Position numbers and translations under genes: made by a program | The notes under the pieces: generated by a model | What the model was told of the DNA's origin: nothing | The model's input: the letters and a program-made list of their open reading frames with translations, nothing else | Databases searched by the model: none | Part shown: piece after piece, positions 11,747 through 24,205 of the stretch | Layout of the letters: every line of letters starts with the position of its first letter | Numbering within the stretch: the stretch's first letter is position 1 | Assembly: GCA_029582155.1 (NCBI GenBank) | Contig: CM055912.1 | Span: 1,178,001-1,242,000 of the forward strand | Direction of reading: 5' to 3' | Source: Panopea generosa | Taxonomy: Eukaryota > Mollusca > Bivalvia > Adapedonta > Hiatellidae | Length of the DNA stretch: 64,000 nucleotides

Positions 11747-12010
11747 TGTTGTGTTTGTGGTATACACAGGAACACATAATAATACTATTGAAGTAATGGA
11801 ACTAAAATGAACGACACAAGGCGTGTGCTCTAACTAAGGTGTTTAATGCTCAGTATCAAAGTAGCAAGTGATTCATGGTATGGAAACGCATGTAATTATA
11901 GAGGCAAATTTTAAGAGTAGTTCTTATTCTAAGTAAAGGGAAGTAACTACAACATAGAATATGCTAAAGAGTAATCATGAGTTATGAACACATGAATAGA
12001 TAATACAACA
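11747..12010 (-). repeat. LTR (upstream copy in element orientation)
   Basis: Near-identical partner of the LTR at 7083-7356. It is followed on the internal side by the primer-binding-site-like sequence at about 11734-11746. Confidence 0.9.
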
Positions 12011-12015
12011 CTGAT

Positions 12016-12111
12016 GATGCTGTCTGATGAGGCACAAAGAACTTAAAAATCTAAGTGTGTATGTGTGTTTATGTGTATATATATATATATATGTGTGTGT
12101 GTTTATGCATA

Positions 12112-12146
<35 letters not shown>

Positions 12147-12870
12147 AATATTTACTTGTGTATCTTTAAAGACATATTATATTTTCGAATAAAATAGGTT
12201 GTTTAAATATGATAATTGTTTGCAGGACAGCATTGCTTAGATAAGAACAACTCACAAAAGATATTTTTTTAATTTGTTAATATACTTCACATGTGCTAGT
12301 CACATGATAAATTCTTTAAAATGCATTAAACACTTCTGGAATTATGTAACATGCATCATGTAGTTCTTGAGGAACACAGTGGTTTCTGCCACTCCTGTTG
12401 ACTCTACTTAGAAATTTTAACTTACTTCTTATTTCTTAAAATTCAAAAAGGAACAAATAAAACTGTAAACAACTGTATTAATTTGCAATATAATCATATT
12501 ATACATTTCTACGTAAAATTACTATAGTGTATATCTGCGGACATTCAGTGTATTTTCTTTTAATTACAAATGTTTCTTCAACTACATGTGTTTCTCCTGT
12601 TACACTTATTTATATGAATGTGTGTATACTGTTACTTACTAAATGTATGTTTATGTTGTATAATTATGTTTAATGAATATACAAATACAATAGCTGAACT
12701 TTACATCACATGTGTTTATCCTGACTACAACACCCATCTGCAACCGTTACTGGTGGCCCTCGCAATTCATAGATGTTACAATATTCTAATTGGAGTAAAT
12801 ATGTGTGATGATAAAAGCACAAAGAAAAGTACCGGTGTTATGGACCAGTAAAACGTGTATATTTTTTACA
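12016..12870. other. Non-coding stretch with (TA)n/(TG)n microsatellite
   Basis: A compound TG/TA microsatellite occupies about 12055-12145. The remainder is AT-rich with no exon or repeat that I can name. Confidence 0.6.
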
Positions 12871-12879
12871 ATTCAACAG

Positions 12880-12945
12880 GCAGGGCACGGTTAGTGCAGT
12901 TGGTAACACATCTGACTATCACTCGATGGCATAAGAATAACTTTA
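12880..12945 (+). repeat. tRNA-like SINE head fragment
   Basis: The sequence cacggttagtgcagttggta followed by acacatctgac resembles a tRNA D-arm and A box (TTAGTGCAGTTGG). The B-box half is not clear, so this is a partial tRNA-derived head. Confidence 0.4.
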
Positions 12946-12989
12946 AATATTCAAACAAAACAATAAGTTTAAACATATTTATTTTACTT

Positions 12990-13180
12990 CAATTGTGAAA
13001 AAGTTCTTACAACTTAAACAAATCACGCTTAAAGACTTCCTGGAAAGAACCGTACTATCCATATGCGGATAAAGTGTCTTGCTCAATGACACCGTACATA
13101 ACCATGGTAGAGGCTCGAACTCATGATTCTCCAATCCTGGGTCTGATGCTCTACCACAGACTCCACACAAAACAATAAGT
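12990..13180 (-). repeat. tRNA-headed SINE, - strand
   Basis: The reverse-complement order is a tRNA-like head (ctctaccacagactcc at the far end and ggctcgaactcatga as a B-box complement), then a body with cttgctcaatgacac and a tail ending caattgtgaaaaagttctta. The same family recurs at 29045-29200 and 63840-64000, which supports a dispersed SINE family. Confidence 0.75.
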
Positions 13181-13639
13181 ACACTTTGTACCATGCACCG
13201 GTCGTATTTACATATCTGGATATGTATCACTATATTCGTTTCGTAAACACTGAGCTTGGTGTTAGAACTAGGAAGAAACTGCTACATTTCCATTATGAAG
13301 CCACATTCTGGCTGTTAGAGTAGCACTATTATGAACATTTACTTGTAAAACTAGTATTTAAGAACTGCACTGTAATATTTGTCCTTAAAAGAAACTTTGA
13401 AAATAATTTATGGAGGGAAGTCCAAATATTACCAAAGACAGACTTGTATAGAAGGACAGGAACTTCCATCTTTCTACTAAATGTTGATAAGTAACATGCG
13501 AAGAATTAGTATTTTGACAAATTAATCATTCAAGTTTCATAGGCAACTGATTTCTTTAACATAAAATGTAAGGTATATGTAACCTTATATGTTTTATAAT
13601 GTTTAAACATGCAAAATGATCTTGAATTTAAAATATTGC

Positions 13640-13915
13640 GGTTTGAATTAAAATTTCCAGTACTTTCCTTGATTCATTAATTGCAGTATACAAATTTTGT
13701 AATCATAAATACAATTTTAAGTGTAATTTGCTGGGAATGGTCTCATTTTGTAGAGAATTCCATTGCACAGAGAAAGAATTTTGATTTGTATTTCTGAGAT
13801 GAATGAAAGTTAATAGGATATTTGAAAATGAGATTTTGCATGAAACCGCGAGTGTTCATAACATCTCAACCAGTTGTTTTTCCTTTTCTATATAAGTCCT
13901 TGCTGAAGACATCTA
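13640..13915 (+). repeat. Dispersed repeat, copy A (related to 18940-19165)
   Basis: Shares long blocks with 18940-19165: acaaattttgtaatca, tctgggaatg or gctgggaatgg, agaattttgatttgt, cgagtgttcataa versus cgagcgttcacaa, and ttctatataa. No coding capacity is seen. It may be a promoter-containing fragment of an unidentified element. Confidence 0.6.
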
Positions 13916-13971
13916 TTTGCTTATTTGAAAAAGTTAATTACCATCAATCTGATATAGTTAAAGTACAGTCA

Positions 13972-14374
13972 AACCTGTCTTAAACAGCCAGTCAAGGGAC
14001 AGAGCAAAGGTGACCTTCTAAGGCAGGTTGCTGGTTAATACATCTTAAGGCAACAGACAATGCGTTGATGTACAGATCAGAAACTTTCGGCTTTCAAGAC
14101 TGTACGTTTCAACTCTGTAATTATGGAATACCAACAAAAAATGTTGACTAACAGCAATAAATGAATGTGCCAAATGAAAAAAAACAACTGTTTTTATATA
14201 CAGTCAAATCGGTCTTAAGAAGCCAGTCAAGGGAAGGAGAAATGGTGGCCTTTAAGACTGTTGTTGCTTAATACAGGTTAATTTACTCTGAAAGCATAGC
14301 AATTGGAAATAGAAAACATGGTTGCTTAAGACTTGTGGCTGCTTAATAGAGGTGACCACTTACACAGGTTTTAC
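13972..14374. repeat. MITE with TACAGT-type inverted ends (compound)
   Basis: The left end reads tacagtcaaacctgtcttaa and the right end reads acacaggttttactgt, forming imperfect inverted repeats. A second internal left-type end (tacagtcaaatcggtcttaa) at about 14200 suggests a nested or tandem copy. Phrases such as 'agccagtcaaggga' and 'gtggctgcttaatagaggtgacc' recur, and the same family is present at 49033-49215. There is no transposase inside. Confidence 0.7.
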
Positions 14375-14489
14375 TGTTTCTTTTGTAAGCATAATGAAAA
14401 TATGTGTAAATGTTAAAGTAACAATACTTCCATTCATGACTCCTCCAATAAGTCTATATATCCTATACTTTTGAATTTCATTGTCCATT

Positions 14490-15170
14490 TAATAATAATA
14501 AAATAATAATAAAAATAAATAAAAACGATAATGATGATATGTAATACCGGTAATGATCATATAAATGATAATAATGATGCTATAAATGATAATGATGATA
14601 TGTAATAATGATCATATAAATGATAATAATGATGCTATAAACGATAATGATGGCATGTAATAATGATCATATAAATGATAATAATGATGCTATAAACGAT
14701 AATGATGACATGTAGTAATGATCATATAAATGATAATAATGATGCTTTAAATGATAATGATGATATGTAATAATGATCATATAAATGATAATAATGATGC
14801 TATAAACGATAATGATGGCATGTAATAATGATCATATAAATGATAATAATGATGCTATAAACGATAATGATGACATGTAGTAATGATCATATAAATGATA
14901 ATAATGATGCTATAAACGATAATGATGACATGTAGTAATGATGCTATAAACGATAATGATGACATGTAATAATGATCATATAAATGATAATAATGATGCT
15001 TTAAATGATAATAATAATAATAATGATTTAAAAACTGATGATAATAATAATGATGTAAATAATGATATTAATAAAGATGATATAAATGATAATAATAATA
15101 ATGATGTTAATAATGATAAAACTAATATAAATAATAATGATATAATTAATTATATAATAAAGATAATAAT
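14490..15170. repeat. AT-rich 55-bp tandem array grading into AAT/GAT repeats
   Basis: Units containing taatgatcatataaatgata and taatgatgctataaacgata repeat about every 55 bp from about 14550 to 15000, then degrade to simple AAT/GAT motifs. One frame (14956-15270) reads as an Asn/Asp-rich low-complexity peptide, which I regard as a by-product. Confidence 0.85.
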
Positions 15171-15420
15171 AAAGTATTTATTTAATGAGATGGCTCATTT
15201 GAACAAGTCAATCTTCCATAAGGCCCTCAATAGTACGTTAAGCACGCCTGTCCACCGCAGGTTGGGTTAACGTTAGTCATCGCGACGTCATAATATTCCA
15301 CAAGTAATTTCGCTACACTTACTTGTCGCTCCACTCATTCTCGTTTAGCAATCGGGGAACCTTGCAAGCACTCTAATGGCATTCATGTTATTCATTTTTA
15401 CTTATCATGTGTGTATTGTA

Positions 15421-15725
15421 CCGACCGTGGCGTGGTAGAGTGTCCGCCTCGCATGCGGAAGGTCGTGGGTTCAATCCCAGGCCGAGTCATACCAAAGACT
15501 TAAAAAAAAGGTACTAGAAGCTTCCTTGCTTGGCGCTCAGCATTTAGAGGAGAGTTCTAGGTCTGGTCGGCCCGGTGTCGGTATAATGTGACTGGGTGGG
15601 GAACCATGTGTCTGCGGCATGATACTCCAGTGTGACAGCGCTCAGAATACTGTCTCAAGTAGACACCATCGCGATATGACTGAAAAATTGTGGAAAGCGA
15701 CGCTAAACACCATACAACAACAACT
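15421..15725 (+). repeat. tRNA-headed SINE, + strand (same family as 2329-2641)
   Basis: A-box-like tggcgtggtagagtgtccgc and B-box-like gtgggttcaatcc lie within the first 60 bases. The body contains gagtcataccaaagactt and agagttctaggtc, and the tail ends cgctaaacaccatacaacaa. The ends are well preserved, so this is close to a full-length copy. Confidence 0.85.
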
Positions 15726-16624
15726 ACTGTATTATAACCAATACATAGTTCGCAGCATAGTTCATGAATTGTATTTCAGCAATCATTATTGAGGCACTTT
15801 TTACCACGTTGACGTGACTGCGTGATTTTGACACGGGACGTCACATCTGTTACCATCCATTATTGTTTCTAGTTCCTCACTGTACCGTCTGTGTCGTTTG
15901 TACAGTACAGAATACACTACAAGTAACTTTCTCGGAGCTTTACTAAGCATATAATATATCGTCTTGATCGATATTTTGCTAATATTTACACAAAACTTTA
16001 TTGCCACTCGTGTCACCATTTCCTCAGATGCAATTTTTGCTTATGAACGACTACCTTTTCTATGTCAATTTGTTTAAACTCCTAACACTCGCTCACAATA
16101 CACTTACTGGAATGACCCATGCAGACATTGATGACGTGTCCTCAGCAATATATGGTTTACTGCGAGTTTTACAGGAAATGATTGTTATTTTTCACATATA
16201 TACCTGTGAAACTGTTCAACATTTTGAGCTGCGGCACTAACCATGTATGTATGTTGCTATGGATACCATAACATTATTATTAACATAAGAAATGCACTAA
16301 AATACTGCACATCGATGACAAATACATCAATACTTAATGAATACTGAAGTGCAAAATATAGCGATGTACTTGCATAAATATATATTTTATTAGATTTGCC
16401 CACCAACCTCTGGATAACCCCTCGTATTATTTCGTAACGTCAAAAAAACGTTACAACTGCCGTCATAAAGCAACGGTTTGTAAACTAAAGGTACAACTGT
16501 TGTCGTAACGTTCATCAGCTTTAATATAAGGATACAACACCAACTCTATATGTATATCAGTGCTAGATAAATGTGAAACAACGTACTGGTGTTGACCGAG
16601 TGCAAACATAACAGAAATACAATG
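15726..16624. other. Non-coding stretch, relatively rich in CpG
   Basis: No exon recognised. CpG dinucleotides look more frequent here, and across 15.2-20.3 kb generally, than in most of the window. That may mark a poorly methylated region; no promoter can be assigned. Confidence 0.4.
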
Positions 16625-17060
16625 AATGAATAGGGTTTTACGGCGTACCAACACATTATAGGTTATTCAACGCCAACAGGAAGGAAGAATCCAGGTTCAC
16701 TCTACATGTACAAAAACAACAAATTAACATACAGATTTAAAAAAAAAAATCAACAAATGAATATGCAGAATGAACCTAGAACCTTGATACCTGCAGAACT
16801 GCAGAGTTTTAGCAAATTATATCGTATGACTCAATTTGTCGCTTCTTATGACATGCATTAGCCACAGTGATCCTATTCTTGCCATCACTTATGGCTCCCT
16901 GGAACCACACAGGGGTTGATAATTTAACCACAATAGTGAACATGACAAAAAAATGATAAAATGAACATGACACCCATTCGGAGGATTCCTACCCCTCTGC
17001 AGAGATCGACAGTGATTCTATTCTTAGCCGGAACCACACGGGCTACATAAATACAAGAAA
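16625..17060. repeat. Dispersed repeat with gttttacggcgtaccaacac motif
   Basis: The block starts aatagggttttacggcgtac and contains two versions of a 'gtgatyctattctt ... ggaaccacac.gg' module (about 16870-16915 and 17010-17045). This resembles dispersed repeats common in marine invertebrates. The classification is unresolved. Confidence 0.5.
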
Positions 17061-18935
17061 CATAAATGATTGAGTCATGTCTATAATTGATATACACGGC
17101 GGACGTCGGCGCCTAATTGCACAATATGAAAGTAACAAAGTTTCGGTGAACTGATTCTGCTATACATGTGGCGGATGGTGTGTATGGTTGTACTTTATAG
17201 AGTACAGTCATATGACAGATAACTTATGGTTGCGGGATTCGGACTGAGATCGACAAAGCAGTTATAGCCACTATGTTGTGAACCTAGATATGTTAGCTGT
17301 CGACTCTACATTTCAAACTTCTCGGAACGCTGAAACGATGTTGATGTTTGTTGAATAAGAATTTTAAAAAATGAATGGTTCAGAATAACATCGGATGTAA
17401 CGCATGTATGCTTATTAGCGATACGCAAATTTCTCTTTTTTAATTATTTTAATTAAATATACTGTCGCTATTGTGATACGGAGAACCGCTCCAAAAAATG
17501 TTTGATATCTTGAACACCAAATGCTGAATCCTGCTCATTTGTTAGAAAATATGGTTGTCATTTACGCCAATGTTTTTTTTTTACTTTCATTCGTTATTAT
17601 TTAAAAACACCCACGCACAACACATATATGTATTTAAAAGCGAATATCAAACCCTGCACACCAGCGGCACTGTGAGTCAAGACGTAGGGAATCAAATTAT
17701 CTTGATGCATATTCATGTTTTCATAAAATAAACGGTTGTATAACTATTGCCAAGCCAAATCAATTGGCCTCTGACGCAATCTAAAATCACACTTTTCAGT
17801 AAAATCAAAATACAAGACGAATGTTAAACGTATAGTGTCTCATATATCAAAATAAATTGCGTATTCTGTGGTAGGTAACGATACTAATTACTACTCGCCA
17901 CAAATCCTACACTTATTGAGTCTGCAGCTCAATGTCAAATCAACGGCTCCTGTTCTCAAACAAAGCTACCTTTGCTATTGTGGCATCGGATACTGTTAAC
18001 TCGTTTTACTTATTACTTTTTTTTAGATTTAAAGGGAAGATTAAAAATAAAGTTTACAGATCATCACAACTTGAGAATCTGTAACGAGCCGGACATTACT
18101 TATCTTGTCAAGCGAGCGGCTTGCAGTTATAGGCTTAAATTATCGGTGAATTTGTTATAGTTATTTATTTTATATCGATAACAAACAGTGTAGAACCAAT
18201 AATAGTCTAGAGGTTGTTGTATTTTGGACTCTACAAAGTTACGCCGGCACGGAAAGTGGACAACCGATCACGGCCAAAACTAGGGTTCTTAAAATATGGT
18301 TTTCAGAATTAAAGCAGACGACGATATCGATATATTGCATAATGTTCAAATATTAGCTGCTTACTAATTTCAGTTGCATTTTCTCACTCAAATGTGCGTA
18401 GTGCAATCTATGGTTTTAAGGCAGATGGTATTCAACATTATTAGAACTTTACTTAACTAAAGTAATATATCCCAAATGTGTACATAACAGTGCCAATATA
18501 GAAGCACAGATACAACAATTCACATCAAGAATCAATATAGACATTTTAATGACATTTTAATGCACTTTCTTCATACATGTCCCGCAAGACCAACTACAGT
18601 CTGTTGTGAACTAACCCTAAACCCAACTTTAATTACCACCAATATTGAAGAGTTTAAACATATTTCATTGCTTTATATATCACAAAGTAACAAATGGGTC
18701 GGGCTGCAAGTTCTAACAACATTAACTAAGGTCCTTCCCGATAAAATATTTGTATGCAAATATTATTCAAGATCAATTACCGTCGGGTACGGTAATGGTA
18801 ACTCCACGCATAACGCGACGTTAACGTTAAAAATGTCTAAAACGTTTGACAAATATCGGAATATCGGTTACTTCAATCAATGCTCTTGAATCAAAGAAAT
18901 TGGGGTTTGAAGGAAAATTTATCGTAATTTGTCGT
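17061..18935. other. Non-coding stretch
   Basis: No exon, RNA gene or repeat family recognised. Short open frames at 17972-18160 and 18560-18889 have no recognisable motif and no splice context. Confidence 0.4.
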
Positions 18936-18939
18936 TATA

Positions 18940-19165
18940 TTATTATTTTAGCTGCAGTAAACAAATTTTGTAATCACAAGTACTTCAACAATTTTAAACA
19001 CACATTTCTGGGAATGACAATTTTATTCTGCAGTGTAAGAATTTTGATTTGTGTTCCTGAGATAAGGGAAGTGAAGATATTTAAAAACGAGATCTTGCGT
19101 GAATACGCGAGCGTTCACAAGATCTCAATCAGTTGCCTTTCTTTCTCTATATAATTCCTTGTTTC
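18940..19165 (+). repeat. Dispersed repeat, copy B (related to 13640-13915)
   Basis: Direct-orientation homologue of the 13.6-13.9 kb repeat, more CpG-rich and probably less decayed: gcgtgaatacgcgagcgttc here against gcatgaaaccgcgagtgttc there. Confidence 0.6.
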
Positions 19166-19949
19166 AATGGAATCATGATACTTTGTCGATACTAGATGTA
19201 TCAAATCAATGATATTCATCTGTCTACACGAAATATTAGAATACATAATACAATGTGCATAAATAGCGGCGTCCATTAGTTCTTGCCGTATTAAAACAAC
19301 GTCAAACTGGCTTTGTTAATATTTGATAGAAGACATCGGAGATGTTTGTTACGAGGTTCTCAATTTTATCAACATTTTGGAACACCAACAGAAACTTAAT
19401 TTACTCATAAATATCAATTTTAAGAGACAAAGTTCTGTGATAAAAACATCTGTAACCGGAAATCATGTCACCAGTGAATAGAACTGTCGTCTACTCTTTC
19501 GCACTGTTTTTAAACATAGCTAGATTAGACAAGTTAGATCGATATTCGTTTTTCGTCTTTTGATATTTAAATTTAAATTGGAGGTTAGGGTAAGGGTTAG
19601 CGTTAGATTCATCGATGAATATCAAAAATCTGCCGGGAAAATGACCGTTAAATGTGACTTATTGTCAAATTAAAATATACGCTCGTATAGTAATAATAAT
19701 ATGATTTGATATATAATAAGTATAATTCAAGTATTTCAGTATTCGAAGACAGCTTTATATTTTTCGGGTATTAGTTTTATTTAAGGATTTCAACTTGATT
19801 AAAACGTAAAGAGGTAATCGTACGCTGAATTGGGGGCGTAAACAAAACCGTACACACTTTTTTAGCTCCGCCTAGCTGCAAATGTTTTTCTTTACCGTGT
19901 GCGACGTCAATACATTTAACATATTTGAAGTAAAACAATATATATGAAT

Positions 19950-20220
19950 TACTTGATGAAAGAGATCAAGGAACTAAAATTCCTTAAAGAGATTAAGGAG
20001 AGAGGTACGATCAACGGAAGGGTCTAAAGTCTGACAAGCGTCTATGCGTAACAAGCTACGCATTCAGTGAATCATCAAATCGTTTGATGTCCTTAATGAA
20101 ATTCTGAACATGATTGAATAAAGTGATATTATCCTGTTTATTTTGATAATGGGGATATTGCTTAAAACAATGTTCGGCATCTCCCCTTTTATACCCATAC
20201 AACTCACTTTAAGTCGTTTG
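19950..20220 (-). mobile_element. LINE C-terminal tail remnant
   Basis: On the - strand, an open stretch near 20215-20075 reads ELYGYKRGDAEHCFKQYPHY followed by a helical segment. It resembles the C-terminal 'ED-A-EHYLLHCPxY' zinc-finger-like tail of Jockey/I-type LINEs, with one of the usual cysteines lost. Stops follow. No RT domain lies next to it. Confidence 0.45.
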
Positions 20221-21309
20221 TGTAAAGGTCATAGTTAGTTACTACACCTATTTGGTAATAAACCCGTTTCCGGTTAAATAGCTGTGTACTTTGAACGGTT
20301 TAAAATATGACTTTTGATATTTGAAAGATGTAAGTTTCTGAATAACGTATATATTCTGGTATACTGTTTCACAAAGATATACATGATGGAATGAAAGAAT
20401 GTTTTAATGCTGTAAAAAACATCGGTGTTTCATAAATTATAATGGTTTGTTATGCTTACAGTTTCAGGAAAAATATCAGATATATATTCGGGTGTAAGAC
20501 CAATCTTAGCTTTAAAACCAATTACTAGTTTTTGATATTTTCTTCTGTCTTCTAACAATATCCAACTTATTTCTTTATATATATTTCCATAGAAGATGAG
20601 CGGTTTAACCCTGTAACAACGCGAGATTTCGTCAAGACTATCTTTCCGAAAATAAATATACTAAAATACAAAACCACCAGATTCCCTTTTTTATTAGAAA
20701 TATTACAATCTTGGTCAAGTATAAACATTGAAAATAAACCAGATTTCCTGTATTTATAAATGCAACGTATGTAATATATATTCTTAATTTCCTCCATCAG
20801 CGGAGAGCGACATATATGTTATAACATAAAGAACATATTAAACATGAACATGAGTAGAAAAATAACATACAAAAGTATATCAGTATTAAACAGAGTAAAG
20901 CATACAGGACACTTCAATTGCAAAGCGCTACACCACTGCACTAACACTCGCAGATACACGCAGTTACAGACATACATGAACAAAAGCTTGATGAGGTACA
21001 AGCAGACACGCATACAGACTTAAAAGGAAACATGCACATATACTCACGCTTTCACTGACACATGAATATGAATACAAACAAACATGAATACATACATCCA
21101 CAGTTTTAGCGTCAACTCAATGCTATGTTTAATCACTATACAAAATAAAGTAAAATAAACACAGGCATATTACAATGGTTATTTCTGTACATTTTTTCAC
21201 CGAGTAAACAGGGAAAAACTGAAAAGAGTTTTAACCATGTTTGTAAATATTAAATAAAAGTTACATCAGTATGAATATATAACACTTAATATGCATTCAC
21301 TGATGATAT
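20221..21309. other. AT-rich non-coding stretch
   Basis: Contains strings of short dispersed acat/aca motifs around 20960-21110. No gene or repeat unit is recognised. Confidence 0.4.
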
Positions 21310-21319
21310 CTCGCTCGTT

Positions 21320-22920
21320 AGAAGATTAATTCATTAGCATATTGTGAAATGAATTTACGACTATTTTCAGACATAAGTCTTGCTCAGTTTTCAGCTGAAT
21401 TATTTTGTTTATCACAAAGTAAAGATGAGTTATTTGGGATTGCATATCGATAGATATGAATCGTAGAAGACAATGGAATCCAAATACTGAATGAATATTA
21501 TTCCAAAGCATTTGTCTGACAGTTTCATTAACTGCACAGTCAAACACTAAATGGAGAGATAGATCATTTGTACTATGTCCACCGCACTTATGGCACGTTT
21601 GCCGGTAAGCATGAGAGTAGGTAAAACTTAATATTTTTATAGTGCTCCTACATGTTTCGAGTAAAAGAGGACATTCCTTGCTAAGGGACCAAATCGGCGC
21701 GATAATGCCAAGCGATGAGTGATAAAAACTAAATGATGGAGATTCTCATCATCGCTCAATCTTAAGCTCAATGATAATTGTTCGGATGTATCTACATATT
21801 GTCTTATGATATATTGCCAAACATGTTTAGAAGGAAAGACACCCGAGTCGATAAAACGTTCATATATATGAATTAAGTTGTAATGGCTTGTGTTTGAGGG
21901 AATGCCATGTAAATACTTTATACAAAATCTATGAGAACGTTCCAGTCTTATAATTTGTGCATTAGAAAGACCGGACCAAAATTCACAAACATACAACGCT
22001 TTAGGAAGTACAACTGATTTATATATTTTAATTGAAGTAATCGGGTTTAACCGGTTTTCATGTTTACCACTACACATTAAGCTAAAGAACGCTCCACGCA
22101 GTTTAGAACTAGCTTCATTGATATTGGGCAGCCTGGCTACTCATATTTTTTTCACAAACAATACCCAAATGAACATACATATATGTTTCTTTAATATGCT
22201 CAGATCCTAATTTCCAAACACGGTAACATACTTTAAAGTCACGATCAGATTCATTGAAGACAATAACGGCACATTTATTAGCATTGTATTCAAACCTCTA
22301 TCGGCATGAGTACCTATAACAAATATCCATCATTTTATCTATTTTTGATAATGATATCAAACACATATCATTTGCGACAGTGGGACTTGATGATTTCCAA
22401 TCATTAATATCCCTAGACGAGAGTCACGAAGTTCTTTTATTAAACCATTGATAAAAATTAAGCTGACCCCACCTTGACAGGTACCCTGTTTAACAGAGAA
22501 CCGGTCAGAAAAGTGATCACGAAATTTAACGCGACATCATTGTAAAGACTAAAGAAAGCCTTGTATTTACTTTTATCTATTTTCATTTCATTTCATTTAA
22601 AAAATAACCCATCTTGCTATATTCTATCTAAGAAGCAAATATATACTTTAGAATCACAATATTTACTAAAGAGAATACACTCTCTAAGTGAAAATGATGT
22701 CAGTCATTCCAAATGACAACTTTCCTTGGAAACCACCCTGCTGTCTATCTATTTCTATATTGGCATTACCCTTTACCCTATCTAATAACATAAGTTCATA
22801 TAATCTAACAAAAACAGATGATAATGTGTTAGCCCTATAACTGTTTGGGTCATCACGTGACTTCTTGCCACCTTTATAAAGAGTAATTATAATACCTCTC
22901 TTCATTATCCCTAATTATAA
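21320..22920 (-). mobile_element. LINE remnant (RT to C-terminus), - strand
   Basis: Broken open frames appear in polyprotein order along the - strand. The first (22905-22684) is an RT palm piece with KRGIIITLYKGGKK and PNSYRANTLSSVFVRLYE. The second (22077-21637) is the RT thumb/connection, with SIKIYKSVVLPKALY and GLSNAQIIRLERSHRFC. The last is a C-terminal zinc-knuckle-like TCHKCGGHSTNDLSLHLVFDC followed by the tail to 21326. It belongs to the same broad family as the LINE at 38.3-40.5 kb. Several frameshifts and stops are present, so it is an old copy. Confidence 0.85.
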
Positions 22921-23480
22921 TTACGCATAATTTATTCTTATATGTTTCACTGAACATTAATTTGGCTGACCTAAGGGACCTGACCCAGTACCTACAACAC
23001 GGGTCTTGATGAAATAAAATTTTAGTGCTCAGAAACAAAGGATATGATTAGCAATATTATTTAGGCGTAAGCGGTCAAATGCTCTCTTTTTGGTGCAATG
23101 ATACACAATATTTTTTTGTAAATATATTGTACATACTGTACAATTTCCTTTTTATATCACTCTATGTTCTTTTAACACCCCTAAACTGGGCTGTTTGGTG
23201 TATATAGGAAACAGGATTTAAAATAAATTATTTTTTAATAACATGTCTTAAGTATATACATATTCTTAATCTTATATCATTGCACCAAGGAAACTGATAT
23301 TGGCCCTACACCGCATAAACAATAACTAGCCTATGTAATTCCTATTAAACTGTACTGATTTTAAAAGTACATTTCTTTGTTTACATTTTCCCAGCTCAAC
23401 ATTCCATTAAAGTTCATACGTGGTCACTCTCCTCTGGTTGGCTGGATTTCAGTCTGCATGTCTCCACTGTGGTCCGCGCT

Positions 23481-23513
<33 letters not shown>

Positions 23514-24150
23514 CAATTCTCGAGCTTGAATCGAAAAATGGATTGACGGAAGAAATTGCACCTTAAAATTTATATAGGGCCAATAGGAAACTGGCTTACT
23601 TCCTGATCCTGGATCATTGTATGATGAGCAGGGAAAAGGAGGAATACAAACACTTGCAAACGGCTGTCGACGTGGAAGGACGTGTTTACAGGAGCTCCAG
23701 CCTTCAAAGTGGGTCAACACGTATACGATGATTTTTAAAACCATATGGAGTAGATGAGGATGAATGATCATTATACAACAACGGATGTCTCTGTGTTAGG
23801 TGATTGGTGGAGACATCTATTTAATATCATCGATTTTATGCTTTTAACGTGATCCTAGACAGGATTGTTTTGATGTCAACATGAGACCAATAACCAGCGG
23901 TACAACATACAGCATGATGGCAACACTATCATAGGGACTTCAGCTCCACAAGGGAGTTCAACCGACTTGGAACCATAATCAACAGCCTTCAAGACTAAAA
24001 CTAGACAACTTCAACAACTAGACAACGACTATTCCAAACCTTCATCTTCATCAATCTGCGACCAGAAGCAACCTACTTATCCAGCCAGTGATGCAGCACC
24101 GGGAGAAGTAGTGACTCTGCCGATGCTGTCCACTGGTTACTTAATCAGCT
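22921..24150. other. Non-coding stretch with (GA)n microsatellite
   Basis: A pure GA run lies at about 23482-23512. Downstream, 23800-24150 is less AT-rich and purine/CAA-rich (for example gactaaaactagacaacttc), resembling transcribed repeat sequence. I could not assign it to a family. Confidence 0.4.
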
Positions 24151-24157
24151 TATCCTG

Positions 24158-24205
24158 CTCGCCAAAATGACAGATCAAAGTGCGAGGGTAAAGAAAAACT
24201 TACGA
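24158..24205 (+). repeat. Short direct repeat, copy 1
   Basis: The core tgctcgccaaaatgac followed by caaagtgcgagggtaaa recurs at 25267-25310, about 1.1 kb downstream in the same orientation with a few changes. Confidence 0.6.

Larger units (their letters stand above)
7083..12010 (-). mobile_element. Ty3/Gypsy LTR retrotransposon (Mag-like?), young
   Basis: A full-length element lies on the - strand, with LTRs at both ends and gag-pol between them. A 5-bp target duplication (ctgat) is present at 7078-7082 and 12011-12015. The LTR termini form the inverted pair tgttg/caaca. Next to the upstream LTR, reading on the - strand, is a primer-binding-site-like TGGTGTCAGAAGT. Next to the downstream LTR is a purine tract, aagaaaggaga. 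The LTRs differ by about one substitution in 260 bases plus short terminal repeat-length differences, so the insertion is recent. The coding region is nearly whole with about one break, so this copy is treated as a fossil. Confidence 0.92.

Noticed and set aside
14956-15270. Asn/Asp-rich 104-codon frame
   Set aside because: A direct translation of AAT/GAT simple repeats; no conserved segment outside the repeat.
23424-23771. 115-codon - strand frame near the (GA)n run
   Set aside because: Includes the translated microsatellite (Ser/Leu/Arg run) and no known domain; the coding look is weak.
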